Source: Phellopilus nigrolimitatus (Eukaryota > Basidiomycota > Agaricomycetes > Hymenochaetales > Hymenochaetaceae). From it: 64,000 nt of DNA. The translations under genes and the position numbers were made by a program. The notes beneath the pieces were generated by a model. The model did not search any database. It was not told where the DNA came from and was given only the letters and a program-made list of their open reading frames with translations. This document shows, one piece after another, positions 9,668 through 20,246 of this stretch (positions are counted from its first letter, which is position 1; each line of letters begins with the position of its first letter). The DNA lies in the NCBI GenBank assembly GCA_021029095.1, contig JAJOHG010000007.1:434001-498000 (forward strand), in the 5' to 3' direction.

Positions 9668-10399
9668 ATGAGCTCCGATACGACCGTTTCTCTCGAGCCG
9701 CACTTAGTCCAAGTGCTCACACCTTTACTCTCTCTATTGCCACCAGAACTTTGCAATACGCTCGCCACAGAGCTCGGTACAAACGGAAATACATTACTCT
9801 TTGCTCTTGCACATATCTCGATGGGCGCGGACCGACTCCGGAAAAAGCTGCGTCGACGCCGCAAACTAGATTACAACTCCTATCACATGGTGTCGCTATT
9901 AGCAGGGACCCGCACCGCTCCCTCATCCAAGCCGCCACCCTACACGCCCCCCGAGTCGCCAGAAGCCAGGGGCCGGCGCGAGTGGAACGACCGAAAGGCC
10001 CTCACTGCTGTGCTCAATGGTGTTCTCAGCGTCGGATGTGCCGGCGGTGCTGCCTGGTGGGCGGCGGATAAGGCGGGCTGGCGCGATGAATGGGTACACC
10101 TGTGCTCTAAGGAATCCTGTCCAGTCGAATCTAACTTTTTTTCTATTATGCAGAAAGTCCTTCTAGCGCTCGTAGTTGCAGCCGGTGTCGGCTTATCAGA
10201 AACTGTTCTATTCATTATCTGGCAGTCGAGGTCATCGATGGAGAGCAAAGAGAAGATTCAGAGGCGGAAAGCGGTGGATGCCCGCAAGAAGTCCGACGAC
10301 AGCGGCGAACCGGTCCCTGAGCATACGGATGCACAATATATTGATACCGCCTTGCGGCGCAGGATCGCGCACAAGATCGAAGGCTTAGACGGGTCTTGA
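9668..10399 (+). CDS. VMA12: Vma12/TMEM199-like V-ATPase assembly factor
   Basis: Probable ER membrane factor for V0 assembly of the vacuolar ATPase (Vma12/Vph2, TMEM199 family). Start ATG at 9668 gives MSSDTTVSLEP. An N-terminal cytosolic region precedes RRRRKLDYNSYHMVSLLAG, which resembles the family's conserved core. Two hydrophobic segments follow: about residues 120-139 (LSVGCAGGAAWWAA) and, after splicing, VLLALVVAAGVGLSETVLFI. An intron at 10094-10153 (gtacac...ctaac...tatgcag, 60 nt) has no stop and keeps frame, so the unspliced frame also reads through; splicing puts KVLLALVV directly after DEW. The C-terminus is basic and cytosolic. The assignment rests on two-TM architecture and the local motif; other small ER proteins remain possible. 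Confidence 0.68.
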   Translation: MSSDTTVSLEPHLVQVLTPLLSLLPPELCNTLATELGTNGNTLLFALAHISMGADRLRKKLRRRRKLDYNSYHMVSLLAGTRTAPSSKPPPYTPPESPEARGRREWNDRKALTAVLNGVLSVGCAGGAAWWAADKAGWRDEWVHLCSKESCPVESNFFSIMQKVLLALVVAAGVGLSETVLFIIWQSRSSMESKEKIQRRKAVDARKKSDDSGEPVPEHTDAQYIDTALRRRIAHKIEGLDGS

Positions 10400-10621
10400 A
10401 ATCGGCTTCGACACGGCGGTGCACTAATGAGCGGTACCGTGCTGTGCGACTATAATTGTCTGTGTCTCTTTTCTTACTATTTTCGACTACCGACGTCGAA
10501 AAAGTGCTGTGTTATTCGGCGTATTCGTGGCAACACCCAGGCTTTCAAGAAGTATCGATGGGCACGTCGATATACACATGTACATGTACACACATATACG
10601 TACATCGCCTCGGACGTGCAT

Positions 10622-11628
10622 CTATTGGAAGACTGCGAGCGCGCGCATGAGCGCATTCACATACCATCCCGTTAGGCCCCAGATTTCCAGTCTACCCTCA
10701 CGCCCACCGCCTATTTCGTCTATGTTTGTCCCTCCTGCCCAATCCACGCCGCGCGCACGTCCGACCACATCAGTGACGTCGACAGCCCAGTATGGCGTTC
10801 CCCCACGGAATCGGTGTTCATGCAGCCTACGCGCCTCCACGAGCTCGACTAGTGGGAGATGAAACACGTGCGCTACCTCGGGTGCAGATATGGACAGCGA
10901 CGACATGGAGAGCGATGGGAGGGGCGCGTCGGAGTCGTGCTGGGGGTCATAGCAGGTGCTGCGCGTATCCATGTCTTTATATACGAACCCCTTCGTCCAG
11001 TCAATTGAGCGTCACAGTCCATCTCCAAATAAAAGAGTCGAAGAGCTTCAAATTGCTACGCACCACATACGGCCAGACGCGCAGTCCGCTGAGGGAGCGT
11101 TGGGCGGGGCTAACCTCGCCGAGGACCTCCACCTGGCCCGCGCTCAAGCCGATCTCCTCCTTCGCCTCGCGCAGAGCGGCGGCTAGATACGACGCGTCCG
11201 TCTGTATCGGTACACGTATATTACAGAATACTTTGAGGTCATAATTGTATGCGCGAATACTAGGGAAGCGACTCACGTTGTCAACCCTTCCACCAGGGAA
11301 GCTAAAGCAATGATAATTAGAACTTACTTATACGCCACGAGCCCTCTCACCTCACCTCGCCAGAGTGCGACCGCAGCTGGCCGCGGACCTCGAACAATAT
11401 TCCCGGCTGACCATCGACGTTTGCCAGCGGAATGAGCACCGCAGCATTTCCGCTCGATGTTGCCGTCAGCGACTGGCGTTGACGGTTTGTAGGTAGCGCA
11501 TTTTGCAGAGCAACGCGAATTGAGGCGAGTGAGCGCGTGGTGAGGGGCGATGTCAGCGACAAGTGAGGCGATATGAGGCGGGGAAGGGGGAGAGACATGA
11601 AGTGTGCACAACGAAGGTCGATTCGCAT
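10622..11628 (-). CDS. PCD1: Nudix hydrolase, CoA diphosphatase (Pcd1/NUDT7-like)
   Basis: Predicted coenzyme A diphosphatase that cleaves (oxidised) CoA to phosphopantetheine and 3',5'-ADP. Family marks are HSGEV followed across an intron by FPGGRVDN, and after a second intron the Nudix-box helix AAALREAKEEIGL. The downstream CoA-diphosphatase region reads EVAHVFHLPL and ends IWGLTGWYVNALMRAL. At least four exons are needed, with donors gtgaga and gtgagt, and gtgcgt after WPYV. Two in-frame ATGs compete: 11628 (MRIDLRC) and 11598 (MSLPLPRLISPHLSL). The second looks like a mitochondrial presequence, so the true start may be 11598. No PTS1 signal at the C-terminus (AVFQ). Confidence 0.83.
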
Positions 11629-11764
11629 TCATCCCTAGTACTTCAAATTGCAAAACTAACGTACGCATGCTTATGTTTGTCTCCTCGCTCGCGACTGGCA
11701 CTCGATGAAGGACTCTTACATCCTCATCTGTACACGTTATACTGTCTTTAAGATAAAAAGACAA

Positions 11765-12214
11765 ATGGTCCTCCGGACGACAATGATTTTTCCACGGACA
11801 CAGACGGTGACCGACGCCAAAGGCAAATCTTCGGACTCGTCTATGTATGGTGCCTTTCTTTACTTGGGAAACGAGAAGGCCATGACAGACGACAAGTTCC
11901 TTTGCTCAGGAGGTACCAGCGACGTACTTAGCATCGCGCTAGTGATGCAGCAGAGCCTAGGGAGGAGCTCCGAAGCATTACGCATTTTTGCCTTGAAAAC
12001 TGGCTCCAAACGTCAAATAAATAGAGAAGATTTTGACAACGAAGCGTGCGAAGTTATTGAGCGAATCACAATGAAAAAAGAAACACAAGAGCCTTGCTGT
12101 TATTCACTTTCGAGAAGTTGTCTGGCGCTCCAAAAAAGGGGGAAAGTTATTCCAAGACATTGGGCTTTGCAGCCTCGAAATGCGAAGCGGTTCAACGGTC
12201 TCAGAAGTAATTAA
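11765..12214 (+). pseudogene. Dual-specificity phosphatase relic, copy D
   Basis: Distant copy of the DSP family, on the opposite strand to the array. MYGAFLYLGNEKAM, TSDVLSIAL and NREDFDNEACEVIERI align with VYGDFLYVGH, ITDVVSVG and the helix before the catalytic loop in copies B and C. The whole stretch carrying the HCx5R P-loop is missing: the reading passes from the KKETQE region directly to YSLSRSCLALQKRGKVIP, which corresponds to YSLLQALAQ...PKVVP after the P-loop. The general-acid Asp is also absent. It is thus catalytically dead and probably a pseudogene, although the frame stays open for about 150 codons. No upstream unit block is recognisable around it. Confidence 0.7.
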
Positions 12215-12384
12215 ACATGTCTTCAATGACCTAACATTGTTGCGTCGTTTTCACTGTTGCCGTGTATGCTGTTGCACAGTAAACACTCAGGAACGCTGTG
12301 CTCTGCAAAGCAGATTAATCCAATGCGGATTATTAAAAACGTATGTTACGCCAAGCTCTTTTTTGCAATTTGATTATCGCATAA

Positions 12385-15060
12385 TCAGATTCCGTTGACA
12401 CTCTTTCCGGGCCGAGTCGCATACAGCTGCCCGAGGTACTTGTGCGCACGGCCGAGCATCCAAATCGTGAACGAGTACTTGAACGTTGGGTATACGATAG
12501 CACACGTTTTGTTAAACATGCCCTCGATCGCCTCTTGTGCCCAAGAGCCGTCCTGCATTGTAGGTGGGCCAGGTGAGAAAACCGATCAATGGAAAGAATG
12601 TCTGAAGGGGTTACTCACGGGTAATTGGCGAGACATGACCATCTTCACTGCGCGTTCGATGGGCTCGGGCTCCGGGTATTGCGCGTACATGAGCGCCATT
12701 GCCGCCCACGAGGTCATGACGACCTGCGTTTGCTCATGGTCGACCCACTTTTCCTCCACGCACGACTGGTGAGCGAGGAAAAGAAGTGGTCAGCACGAAC
12801 AGTAACCGTCAAATCTGGAACTGTGGTACACTTACTTTGTAGCTCTCGCCCCAGCCGCCATCTTCTTTCTGATGGCTGAGCAGATAATTGCAGGCTTTGC
12901 GCACGCGCGTGCTTGTCGCATACGTCTCGCCCACGAGCGCCAAGCTCTCCGTCGCAAACATCGTGGCGTACGAAAAACAGATTCCCCAAGAGCCGTACCA
13001 CCCGCCCTCAGGCCGCTGCGCAGCGTGCAGATACTTGACTGCTGCCCGGATCGTTCGCCTGGTGCACTTCATGTTACAATAAACTGGAAAGGGGAAAAAG
13101 ATGAATTCTCACTCGATGTCGGCTGGACGGTAGTCGGGATAATGCTTGCGAAAGATAGCCAGTGCCGTGATGACCGAGGTTGTACATTCAGGATACTCAT
13201 ACTCAGTCATAATGTTACCTGATTCGACAAGAAATAAACTCAGATGTCTCCAGGAAAAACGCACAGAGGTCACTAACCAAAGACCTCCGCGGGATTTATC
13301 CACTCGAGCCATTTAGGGCCTCGAACTAGTTCATAACTTGCTAATCCTCCACTTGCATTTTGCAGCGAGATCATAGTGTCTACAGCGTCACATAGGCGTT
13401 CCCTGGAAACGAGTTTGGGTGTAAAACTGAAAGGAAAGACGTTAAAGCTGCATTCAAAAGATAATCATGGACAAACAAACTCACGGCAGATGCTCCTGGA
13501 GATAGATCACCGCCTTCAATCCTTCCCCTGTGCAATCACTGACGGTATATCCCTGCTCTTTTGTGCTAAATGGCCACGCGCCCTTCGTGCGATGCCGATA
13601 CCCACTTTCATAGTGTTTCGGGTTCTCCTGGATCTGGCAATTGTCCAGCCATTGCAATGCTTTCAGCAAACTTTCTCTGTTCTCTTTCTCCTCCGCGAGC
13701 CCGCTTTCAACGAGCGCCTGCACGATGAACGCGATGTCCCATAGTTGTACGCCGTTTGTGCCACTCATGTTCATCCCATTCGGTCCGATCCACATGAAGT
13801 CGCGCCGCTTCAGCTTGTGTTGAGCGTATGCCTCTGATTCTGGCCCGTCGACAACCACGCGGGCGACGGCATTCATCATCTTGTTCACGGGACCAAGGTC
13901 CTGGTAAGACGTATTCTCGTCTTCTTGCACAATGTGTTTGTAGAGTCGATCCATGCCGACACGCCTAAGAGGAGGGATAGAGCACGACTCGTAAGCGCCC
14001 AGGACTCCAAAGAGGAAGTCAATCAAGGGCGTGTGGGGAGCATATAAGTCGACTGGGCAGACGTTGTTGCGCTGCGCTGGCCAGTTTATGGAGTAGTAGT
14101 CTTCAACATAGAGCTCTTGACGAAGCGACAAGACGAGGTCGTTCTCCGGCGCTTTGAAACGTTTTGCCCACAAAAAGCTCATCGGCATGAAGACATTACG
14201 CGAGTGAATCCACCAACGACTCGGATGCACCGGAAGCCATTCAGGCAAAAGCCAGAGTTCGGGAACCAAGGAATTGTTTCCTTCCCAATCATAGACGTTC
14301 AGGATTGATAACCAAAATTTGCCCCACGAGGGTGCGCAAACAGCTCCGCCTGGTATACGTATCAAAGTCAAGATGCAGGAAGCTCAGAGCGAATCAACGT
14401 ACGAACCAAGCTTGTGTAATGTCCCTCTGGCTTTCACCATGACAGGATGGTCTGCCCGCACACCTAAAACTCGCAACGCCGTGTAATTGAGCGCTGTCCC
14501 GAAAACCGTTGACTGGCCCTCGAAGTGTCTGATAGAAAGTGCTCCAATTAGTACGCGCCCTACATATTAAGCAAACACTCACAGACCCCAGCCGCCGTCT
14601 TCCTTGTGCGCTTTCCTAAACAAATACCGAACAATTTCCAAACGTTCTTCTTGCTTGAACCCCATGCCCGTGACATAAGAGCCAATAACGAGACCCGGTA
14701 TGAGAAACATCGGGCCATCGTACTCACAAGGCCAGTGCCCATCGGGAGCTTGCAAGTATTTCAGAAAAGAGTACCCATTACGCGCCGCTTCAAGAGCAGT
14801 TTTTGCAGGCGTAAGAGCTGGGAGGTCCTGTTCGCCTTGTGAGTTCCGCTACGAACATCATATTGACAAAGAGTAGGACGTACAGTAGGAAGACCGAGCA
14901 TGGCCTTATCCAAAACCGTCTGGGGGCGTGCCCGGCAAGCCTCATCGGACCCAAGGTAGTCCCATATGTGTCTACCACCATCGTCCGCCGTCAAGCGCCA
15001 GCGTGAATAGTCAGTGAAGGGCGCATCACCATTTTCGGGCACGTCGAGCGGGTCCCACAT
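12385..15060 (-). CDS. ERG7: Lanosterol synthase (2,3-oxidosqualene cyclase)
   Basis: Cyclises (S)-2,3-oxidosqualene to lanosterol in ergosterol synthesis, at the ER or lipid droplet membrane. Start at 15060 gives [11 protein letters not shown]; the protein is about 730 residues after removal of numerous introns. Family features in order: [28 protein letters not shown]; the membrane-channel and substrate region with MSFLWAKRF and the [16 protein letters not shown] segment; [22 protein letters not shown]; the QW-type repeat around [18 protein letters not shown]; then [12 protein letters not shown] and [14 protein letters not shown]. The catalytic motif, usually DCTAE, reads DCTGE here, with the protonating Asp and adjacent Cys kept. 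The end [19 protein letters not shown] is typical. Divergent from Arp9. Confidence 0.95.
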
Positions 15061-15433
15061 CTTGTTGGGATGGAAAGATTTCCAGAAAAATAGTTATAAA
15101 TGTTGAGCGAAGGTGATGAACCCAAGTGGTCCGACTATTAATCGAGGCGTATGTATGTATACATAGCAAATGAAGATCTGCGTATACACTGACAGTTGTA
15201 TCTCACGTAAGTAATGTATCAACACGTTACCTTCGAAAACTTTTGCCCTACTTGAAGTTTTGAAGTTTAAATTATAATTCTAAAGCGCTTTATGATGTGG
15301 ATTGCAGAAAAAACGGCAGTAATTTAGAGTAAAGTACGAAATATTTCGAAGGACACGTGTTGTTGTATTGCTTATGTAAGGTATACAGCCGTCTGCCGCG
15401 ACGCGTCCCGAGACGCGCACCGTTCCTACAGCA
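15061..15433. promoter_or_regulatory. Divergent promoter region, ERG7 / ARP9
   Basis: 373 bp between divergent starts. AT-rich with several tatgtatacata-like stretches (15150-15165) and no gene. A sterol-response element was not obvious to me. Confidence 0.45.
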
Positions 15434-17047
15434 ATGACCAACATCGCATTCCGAGACTCGAGCGTCGTCGTCATTGAGACGGGATGTACAAAAGTGCGAG
15501 CAATAATTGGGCTCGCCGACCTCCTCAAAACGCCCACCGTCGAAATCGAGGCGCGTGTTGGACTCAGACGCACTGACGAGACCGGTGTCTCGCAACCCGC
15601 CAAACCTCATTTAAACGAGTTTCTCGTAGGCCGACAGCTTGATGATGCGCTTGCTGCGGGGCAGGACATTGCCGTTTACTGGCCGTTCGCAGACGGAAAC
15701 ATAAAAGATTTCTGTGGGGCTGAAGCAATCTGGTGCGCACAACCTACCACACCACTAAATTGTTCGTTCTGTGTCTCTGACCATCATTCAAGGAAATATA
15801 TCTTGTTCACCCAGCTCGGGCTCAAGCGCACTCAGAATGAATCCCCAGCGCTGCTCACATTCCCACATGGGCTTGCCCGTGACACGCACGAACGCATCTG
15901 CCAGCTGTTTTTCGAGCGTTTCAATATCGCCGCTGTGAGTATACTTGAGCGACCGCTCGCACAGCTATACGCTGCGAATGCGCTAAACGGGCTTGTCGTT
16001 GACATCGGTCGCCACCGTACGGATGTTGTCCCCATCTACGAGTGCACCGTGCAACATAACTGCGCGGATTATCTTCCCATTGGGCTAGCAGATTGCGAAG
16101 CGTTCCTCGCGCACCTTCTCCACTCTAATGAGCAAGTTATCTCTGCCCTCTCGCCAACAGAAGCTCCGATATCACCAGAAGAACTTCAGTCCCAACTCGA
16201 AGCTCTAGCGCGTCAAGTCTGGACAGAGGGCCACGTAAAACTCGGCGAGGCTGAGTCGTCTCAAGCGGTCGAGGAAGAGGGCGTGACGAACATTGCTGCG
16301 GTTCTTGTCGCTGGGAAGGAGAAGTCCGTCATCGAGACCAGCATAAAAAAACGCGCAACCGCAAAGGCATCCGCGGCTGAGCAGGCGCGTGCGCGAGAGA
16401 TCGAGGCTCTGGACCTTATAACGCTCGACTTCAATGACAAGCAGGTCACCCTGGGTAGGGAACGCCATCGTTTTCTGGAACCGCTGTTCGACCCGGATTT
16501 ATTGCGTGGGCTCGACAAGTTCGAAAATAAGGTGTGGCGAGGTGGGAACCTGATGCCGTTGCAGGACATATGTGGACAAGCTGTCGCCAGAGCAGATTTG
16601 GATGCGCGCGTGTCCATATGGGATGGTTTGTTTGTGACCGGAGATTGCGCAAGTATTATAAAAGGTAAGCGATTCGCATTCTAGCGGTTCTCCCAATTCA
16701 CCCAGTGTTAGGTATCGGGACAGTGTTGCAATCGCACCTATCACTTTATATTCTAGGGAATCCAGATCACCAAAATGACACACAGCCGAAGCAAGTGCGC
16801 ATCCTTCACGTCCCTGAGTACTTCGCCGAGTACCGGGAACGTGGAGATGGCCTTGCTGCGTTTTTAGGTGCCAGTATTGTTGCGAAGGTGAGTAGCACTA
16901 ACAAGACAGCCAAAATGATGAATTGAACGTATTTAATAATCGCAGGTAATTTTTGCGGATCCCCTGGGGAAGAATTTCGTCTCAAAAGCGGATTATACGG
17001 CCAAGGGCCCCCGCGCGATATTGGAGATGTCCTCAAGTCTTTTGTAA
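15434..17047 (+). CDS. ARP9: Actin-related protein 9 (SWI/SNF and RSC subunit)
   Basis: Fungal Arp9 pairs with Arp7 on the HSA domain of the remodeller ATPase in SWI/SNF and RSC complexes in the nucleus. A first exon of about 410 codons starts at 15434 (MTNIAFRDSSVVVIETGC). The actin fold is visible as SVVVIETGCTKVRAIIG (phosphate-1 region, degenerate for ATP binding), LLTFPHGLARDTHERICQL, FFERFNIAAVSILERPLAQLYA and GLVVDIGRHRTDVVPIYE (phosphate-2). A charged Ala/Lys/Glu-rich insertion lies around residues 260-330. The C-terminus requires two more exons: IIKG|IGTVLQSHLSLYILG, with RILHVPEYFAEYRERGDGLAAFLGASIVAK, then VIFADPLGKNFVSKADY. The stop is at 17045-17047. Confidence 0.9.
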
Positions 17048-17898
17048 CATGTGTATCGGTATAGATTCCAGCTATGTTATAACCTTATTTGTCTCGCTTT
17101 GTACCTTCTCCCCGTTCACTTGTGTTTATCCGTTCTGTTCTTGCGTACTGTTCTCGGTGATAACTTACTACATATCTTCCTCCGATCCTTGCTAACATTG
17201 GACTATTGTACCTTCCCAATCTCAACTATTAAAAAAACTGTAAGTTCATTCCGATGCGTAACTGTCAACTACAAATTCCTGTGAGTTTTCGAAGAAGTGC
17301 GGTGTATTGAACGATCGGAATCTATCGAAAGTTAATAACTCACCAGACCAATTACCGAGCAGCCGTACGGGAACCCGGCCGTTCATACGTTCATGGCTTA
17401 AGACTCCAGAGTATCTCGAGCGATATGATTGGGAATCAATGTTCTATGCTCTGAACTGGATTGCTTGTCGGTACGAAGCAGGGGACAAACTGGTCAACAG
17501 TGCTCTGAATTCATGGGTTGTTCATGGCTTTGACCAGCTGCAGCGGGGAAAAGGGATGTGGTTATTAGAGATCCTTTACCCCCATTTATCGAATTCTACA
17601 GGAAACGTATTGCCTGAACAGTGCCTTTGCAGCTCCGTTTCTACGAAGGCTTTGGTGCTCGATCAAAGAAAAAATCAATGCTCGCCGTTTGGCTGCAGAT
17701 GAGGTGGTCGCGGCCGGTGTTAAGGTCGACATATATCGGTGCCTTTCAATGATATTTCACTAGGTGGACGAGAAACTATCAGATCTACAATTTGTAGTCG
17801 CACTTTGCTGAGTGAATACATACCGCATGTTCTCCAATATATCGCAATAGTGGTGCTTGTTATAATGATTAACTTCCTACTACATGCATTTGAGCTGA
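17048..17898. other. Intergenic region Arp9 / BRAP2 with kinase relic
   Basis: Convergent 3' ends of the two neighbours. Apart from the FunK1-like fragment (17307-17702, listed separately) the region is AT-rich, and I see no other gene. Confidence 0.5.
17307..17702 (+). pseudogene. Fungal FunK1-type protein kinase fragment
   Basis: An open frame of 131 codons whose centre reads TGTRPFIRSWL, then YDWESMFYALNWIACRYEAG. This is the C-lobe signature of the FunK1 kinases abundant in basidiomycetes (GTxxFM, then DLESxFYVLxW). The HRD/DFG catalytic parts, the N-lobe and a start region are absent upstream, and the frame drifts into unrelated sequence at the 3' end. I read it as the relic of a transposed or degraded kinase gene. 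An unannotated spliced gene is less likely because the catalytic core is not found within 300 bp upstream. Confidence 0.6.
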
Positions 17899-19999
17899 TC
17901 ACCTTTTCTTTTTTTTCTTGCCCCCAGTTCCGCTCTTACTCGGTGAAGGTGTGGGCAATTCTATCGAACCGCCCACCGCCTCGGACACGGTACCCTCTCC
18001 TTTCTCGATCTTATCCCTTGCCTCCAGGAAGAACATCACATCTCGCATCTGCTCCTCCATATCGGTGACTTTCGAGGCGAGCTCGCTCTTCTCCTTGTCT
18101 ATCGCGTCGATCTTCGTTTTCATATTCGTCAAGTTGCTCATCAACCCCTCGCCGACCGCCCTCTCTTCCTTGAGCTCCTTTTCAAATCTCCGAGCCAACT
18201 CTGTCATCTTCTCTGCCCGCTTTTCTGCCTTCACCTTCTCCTTCTCCAACCGTGCCTGCCGCTCCTCATTTTCAGCACGTCGCCTCTCTTGCTCCGCACG
18301 GGCCTCCCGAACATTCTGCTTTGCGTCCTCGCCGACGATCTCCAGCTTCCGCTGCGTATCCTCAAGTCGCCTGCGCAGCTCTGCCGTCTGCTCGTCGTAC
18401 ACCGCGCGTTGGTCTTCCATTGCGCGCTGCAGGATCTGCGAGTACTGCATTGCGAGGATCTCCATCTTCTCTGCCTTCAGGTTGTCATCGTCCCCAGGTC
18501 CTTGGCCAGCAAGGGCCCTTCCATGCGCATTCGCAATCACGTCGTCCATGCCCGCGGCAGAAGGCAGTTCAACGAGCTTACCGTCTGCCTTGTTCTGGAT
18601 GAGTCGATGCACATAGTTGTCTCCTGCATAATCCCACACGCGCTGTGTCGCAAGTTCCAAGGCGTAGCGGTGTGATGCGAGCTCGTAATGACCCTTCGCA
18701 TGTGCGCGACCCTGCCTTCCGCACCCGACGTTCCCGCAAATAAGGCAGATCCAAAGGTTAAGCCGTGAGCCACATTCCGTGCAGGAGGCAAGCCGCGTGT
18801 CAGCAGGTGTTGGGTCGTATGAGATTCCAGAGGATGAAGGTGAACGAGAATTTGAGGACAGCGCAATTTGGGAATACCGACAGACGGGGCAGCTTTGGAA
18901 ATTACAACATGAGAAATTGTATATAGGGAATTAAATTGTGACTTACCGGCTGTCTCCCCACTTGCTCAAGCACATGCAGTGAAATGTATGCGAACACGGC
19001 ACGGTAACCAGACCGGTCACAGACGCGTCCATCCTGTCGAGACAAACAGGACACGTCGGCAATTCATACATCGTGGAAGGATGGGACGTCGATCTGTTGA
19101 CGGTGAGCGAGACGGGATCATCCATGTCAACTTCAACAGACTTTACGCGGACGACGTTGCACGTCTCTGGCTATTTTATATTGTTCAGCAACGAGATATG
19201 CAGGAACACTTATGGAAAGCGTTAAGATACCTCGATCGAGTTGAACTGCTTGCCGTTGAACTCTTCAATGAACTCAGACGCGCACTCGACCTCTCTGAAT
19301 TGAATGACGACCATCGTGCGGTTCGGGGAAACGTCACGAATGAGCCTGAGATGCTTCATGCCCTCAGCAGCGGGTGCGACGAAGGCCAGAAAGTCGGACG
19401 GAGCCATCCAAGGAGGGACAGCCAGGACCGCGACAGTCGTTGCATCTTGATCAAAGGAGCTTCTACCAGATGTTTGCTCGGACGAAGACGAGGCGACATT
19501 CGAAAGTGGACTGGATTCAGATGCTTTGGATGTCGAAGCTGCCGCAGCAGAGTATCCGTCCTGTGCGACCCTCTCACGGAATATATGCACAGTACCGTCT
19601 GGCAAGTTTGTTGTTCCGCTGCTCGACGAAGAGCTCGGAACGAAGAGGGCGACAGGGGTGTCTAGACATTGCACAACAGATCTCAGCGTCCAGCTGGGCT
19701 GGCGATGTACGAATGAAGCAAGACGTACGCCATTCCTCAGACTTGGTATCCTTGCTCCCCACTTGACTGCTGTCGCTCATAACCTCGAAATCTACCCAGT
19801 CAATCCTGATAGGGCCGTATCTGTAGTCCTTCTTTCCACTTCCGCGAAGCGTGTCGCGGCGCTTGCTGATCAAGGTCGCAGAGTGCGCAGGTAATGGGTC
19901 GAGTAGTGACTTGGGGATTCCGTGCTTTGTGCTGGTCAGGTTTCCGGAAAGATTGGACTGTCGGGTGATCTGTATTTTGATGTGGTAGTAACTAGTCAT
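17899..19999 (-). CDS. BRAP2/Etp1-type RING finger ubiquitin ligase
   Basis: Cytoplasmic RING E3 of the BRCA1-associated-protein-2 family (yeast Etp1, linked to ethanol tolerance and Ras/MAPK signalling in animals). Domain order: N-terminus with SYYHIKIQITRQSNLS and GPIRIDWVDFEV; an RRM-like BRAP2 domain (VAVLAVPPWMAPSDFLAFVAPA ... TMVVIQFREVECASEFIEEFNGK); RING with CPVCLDRMD...CSHTFHCMCLSKW...CPVCR; UBP-type zinc finger (CTECGSRLNLWICLICGNVGCGR, then HYELASHRYALEL); a long Glu/Arg coiled coil; and a Lys-rich tail (GGKKKKKR). Start 19999 is preferred over upstream ATGs because it begins at the conserved N-terminus. The join EEW|HTPVALFVP uses an intron with donor gtacgt. About five exons. 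Confidence 0.92.
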
Positions 20000-20246
20000 T
20001 GTCTTCTGACCATGAACACTCTCGCAGTGCACAGACTCAGTTGTGCATGATAGTTGGAGACAAGTAGGCAACCTACGTTTACACAGCAACAGCACGACGA
20101 GTGCACCTAAAGCACTTACCATGATATATAATTTCTACTTATAGAATCGCGTATAAAACTAATAATTGCTACATTGGAGCTACCATTATTCCAGGAAATG
20201 CCGATAATCCTACAAAAGTATGCAAAGAAGTGAACAACCAAAATTT
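20000..20246. promoter_or_regulatory. BRAP2 upstream / MET5 3' region
   Basis: About 250 bp between the tandem minus-strand genes. AT-rich; no clear element recognised. Confidence 0.35.

Noticed and set aside
15832..16035. Minus-strand open frame within ARP9
   Set aside because: Shadow of the Arp9 exon; no motif.
17918..18616. Long Ser/Arg-rich plus-strand open frame (232 codons)
   Set aside because: It is the antisense of the BRAP2 coiled coil; GAG/AAG codons read backwards give Ser/Phe/Leu-rich frames. No family features.
20000..20122. Extended N-terminus of BRAP2 beginning MVSALGALVV
   Set aside because: It would add a hydrophobic leader to a cytosolic E3; the conserved N-terminus begins at the ATG at 19999.
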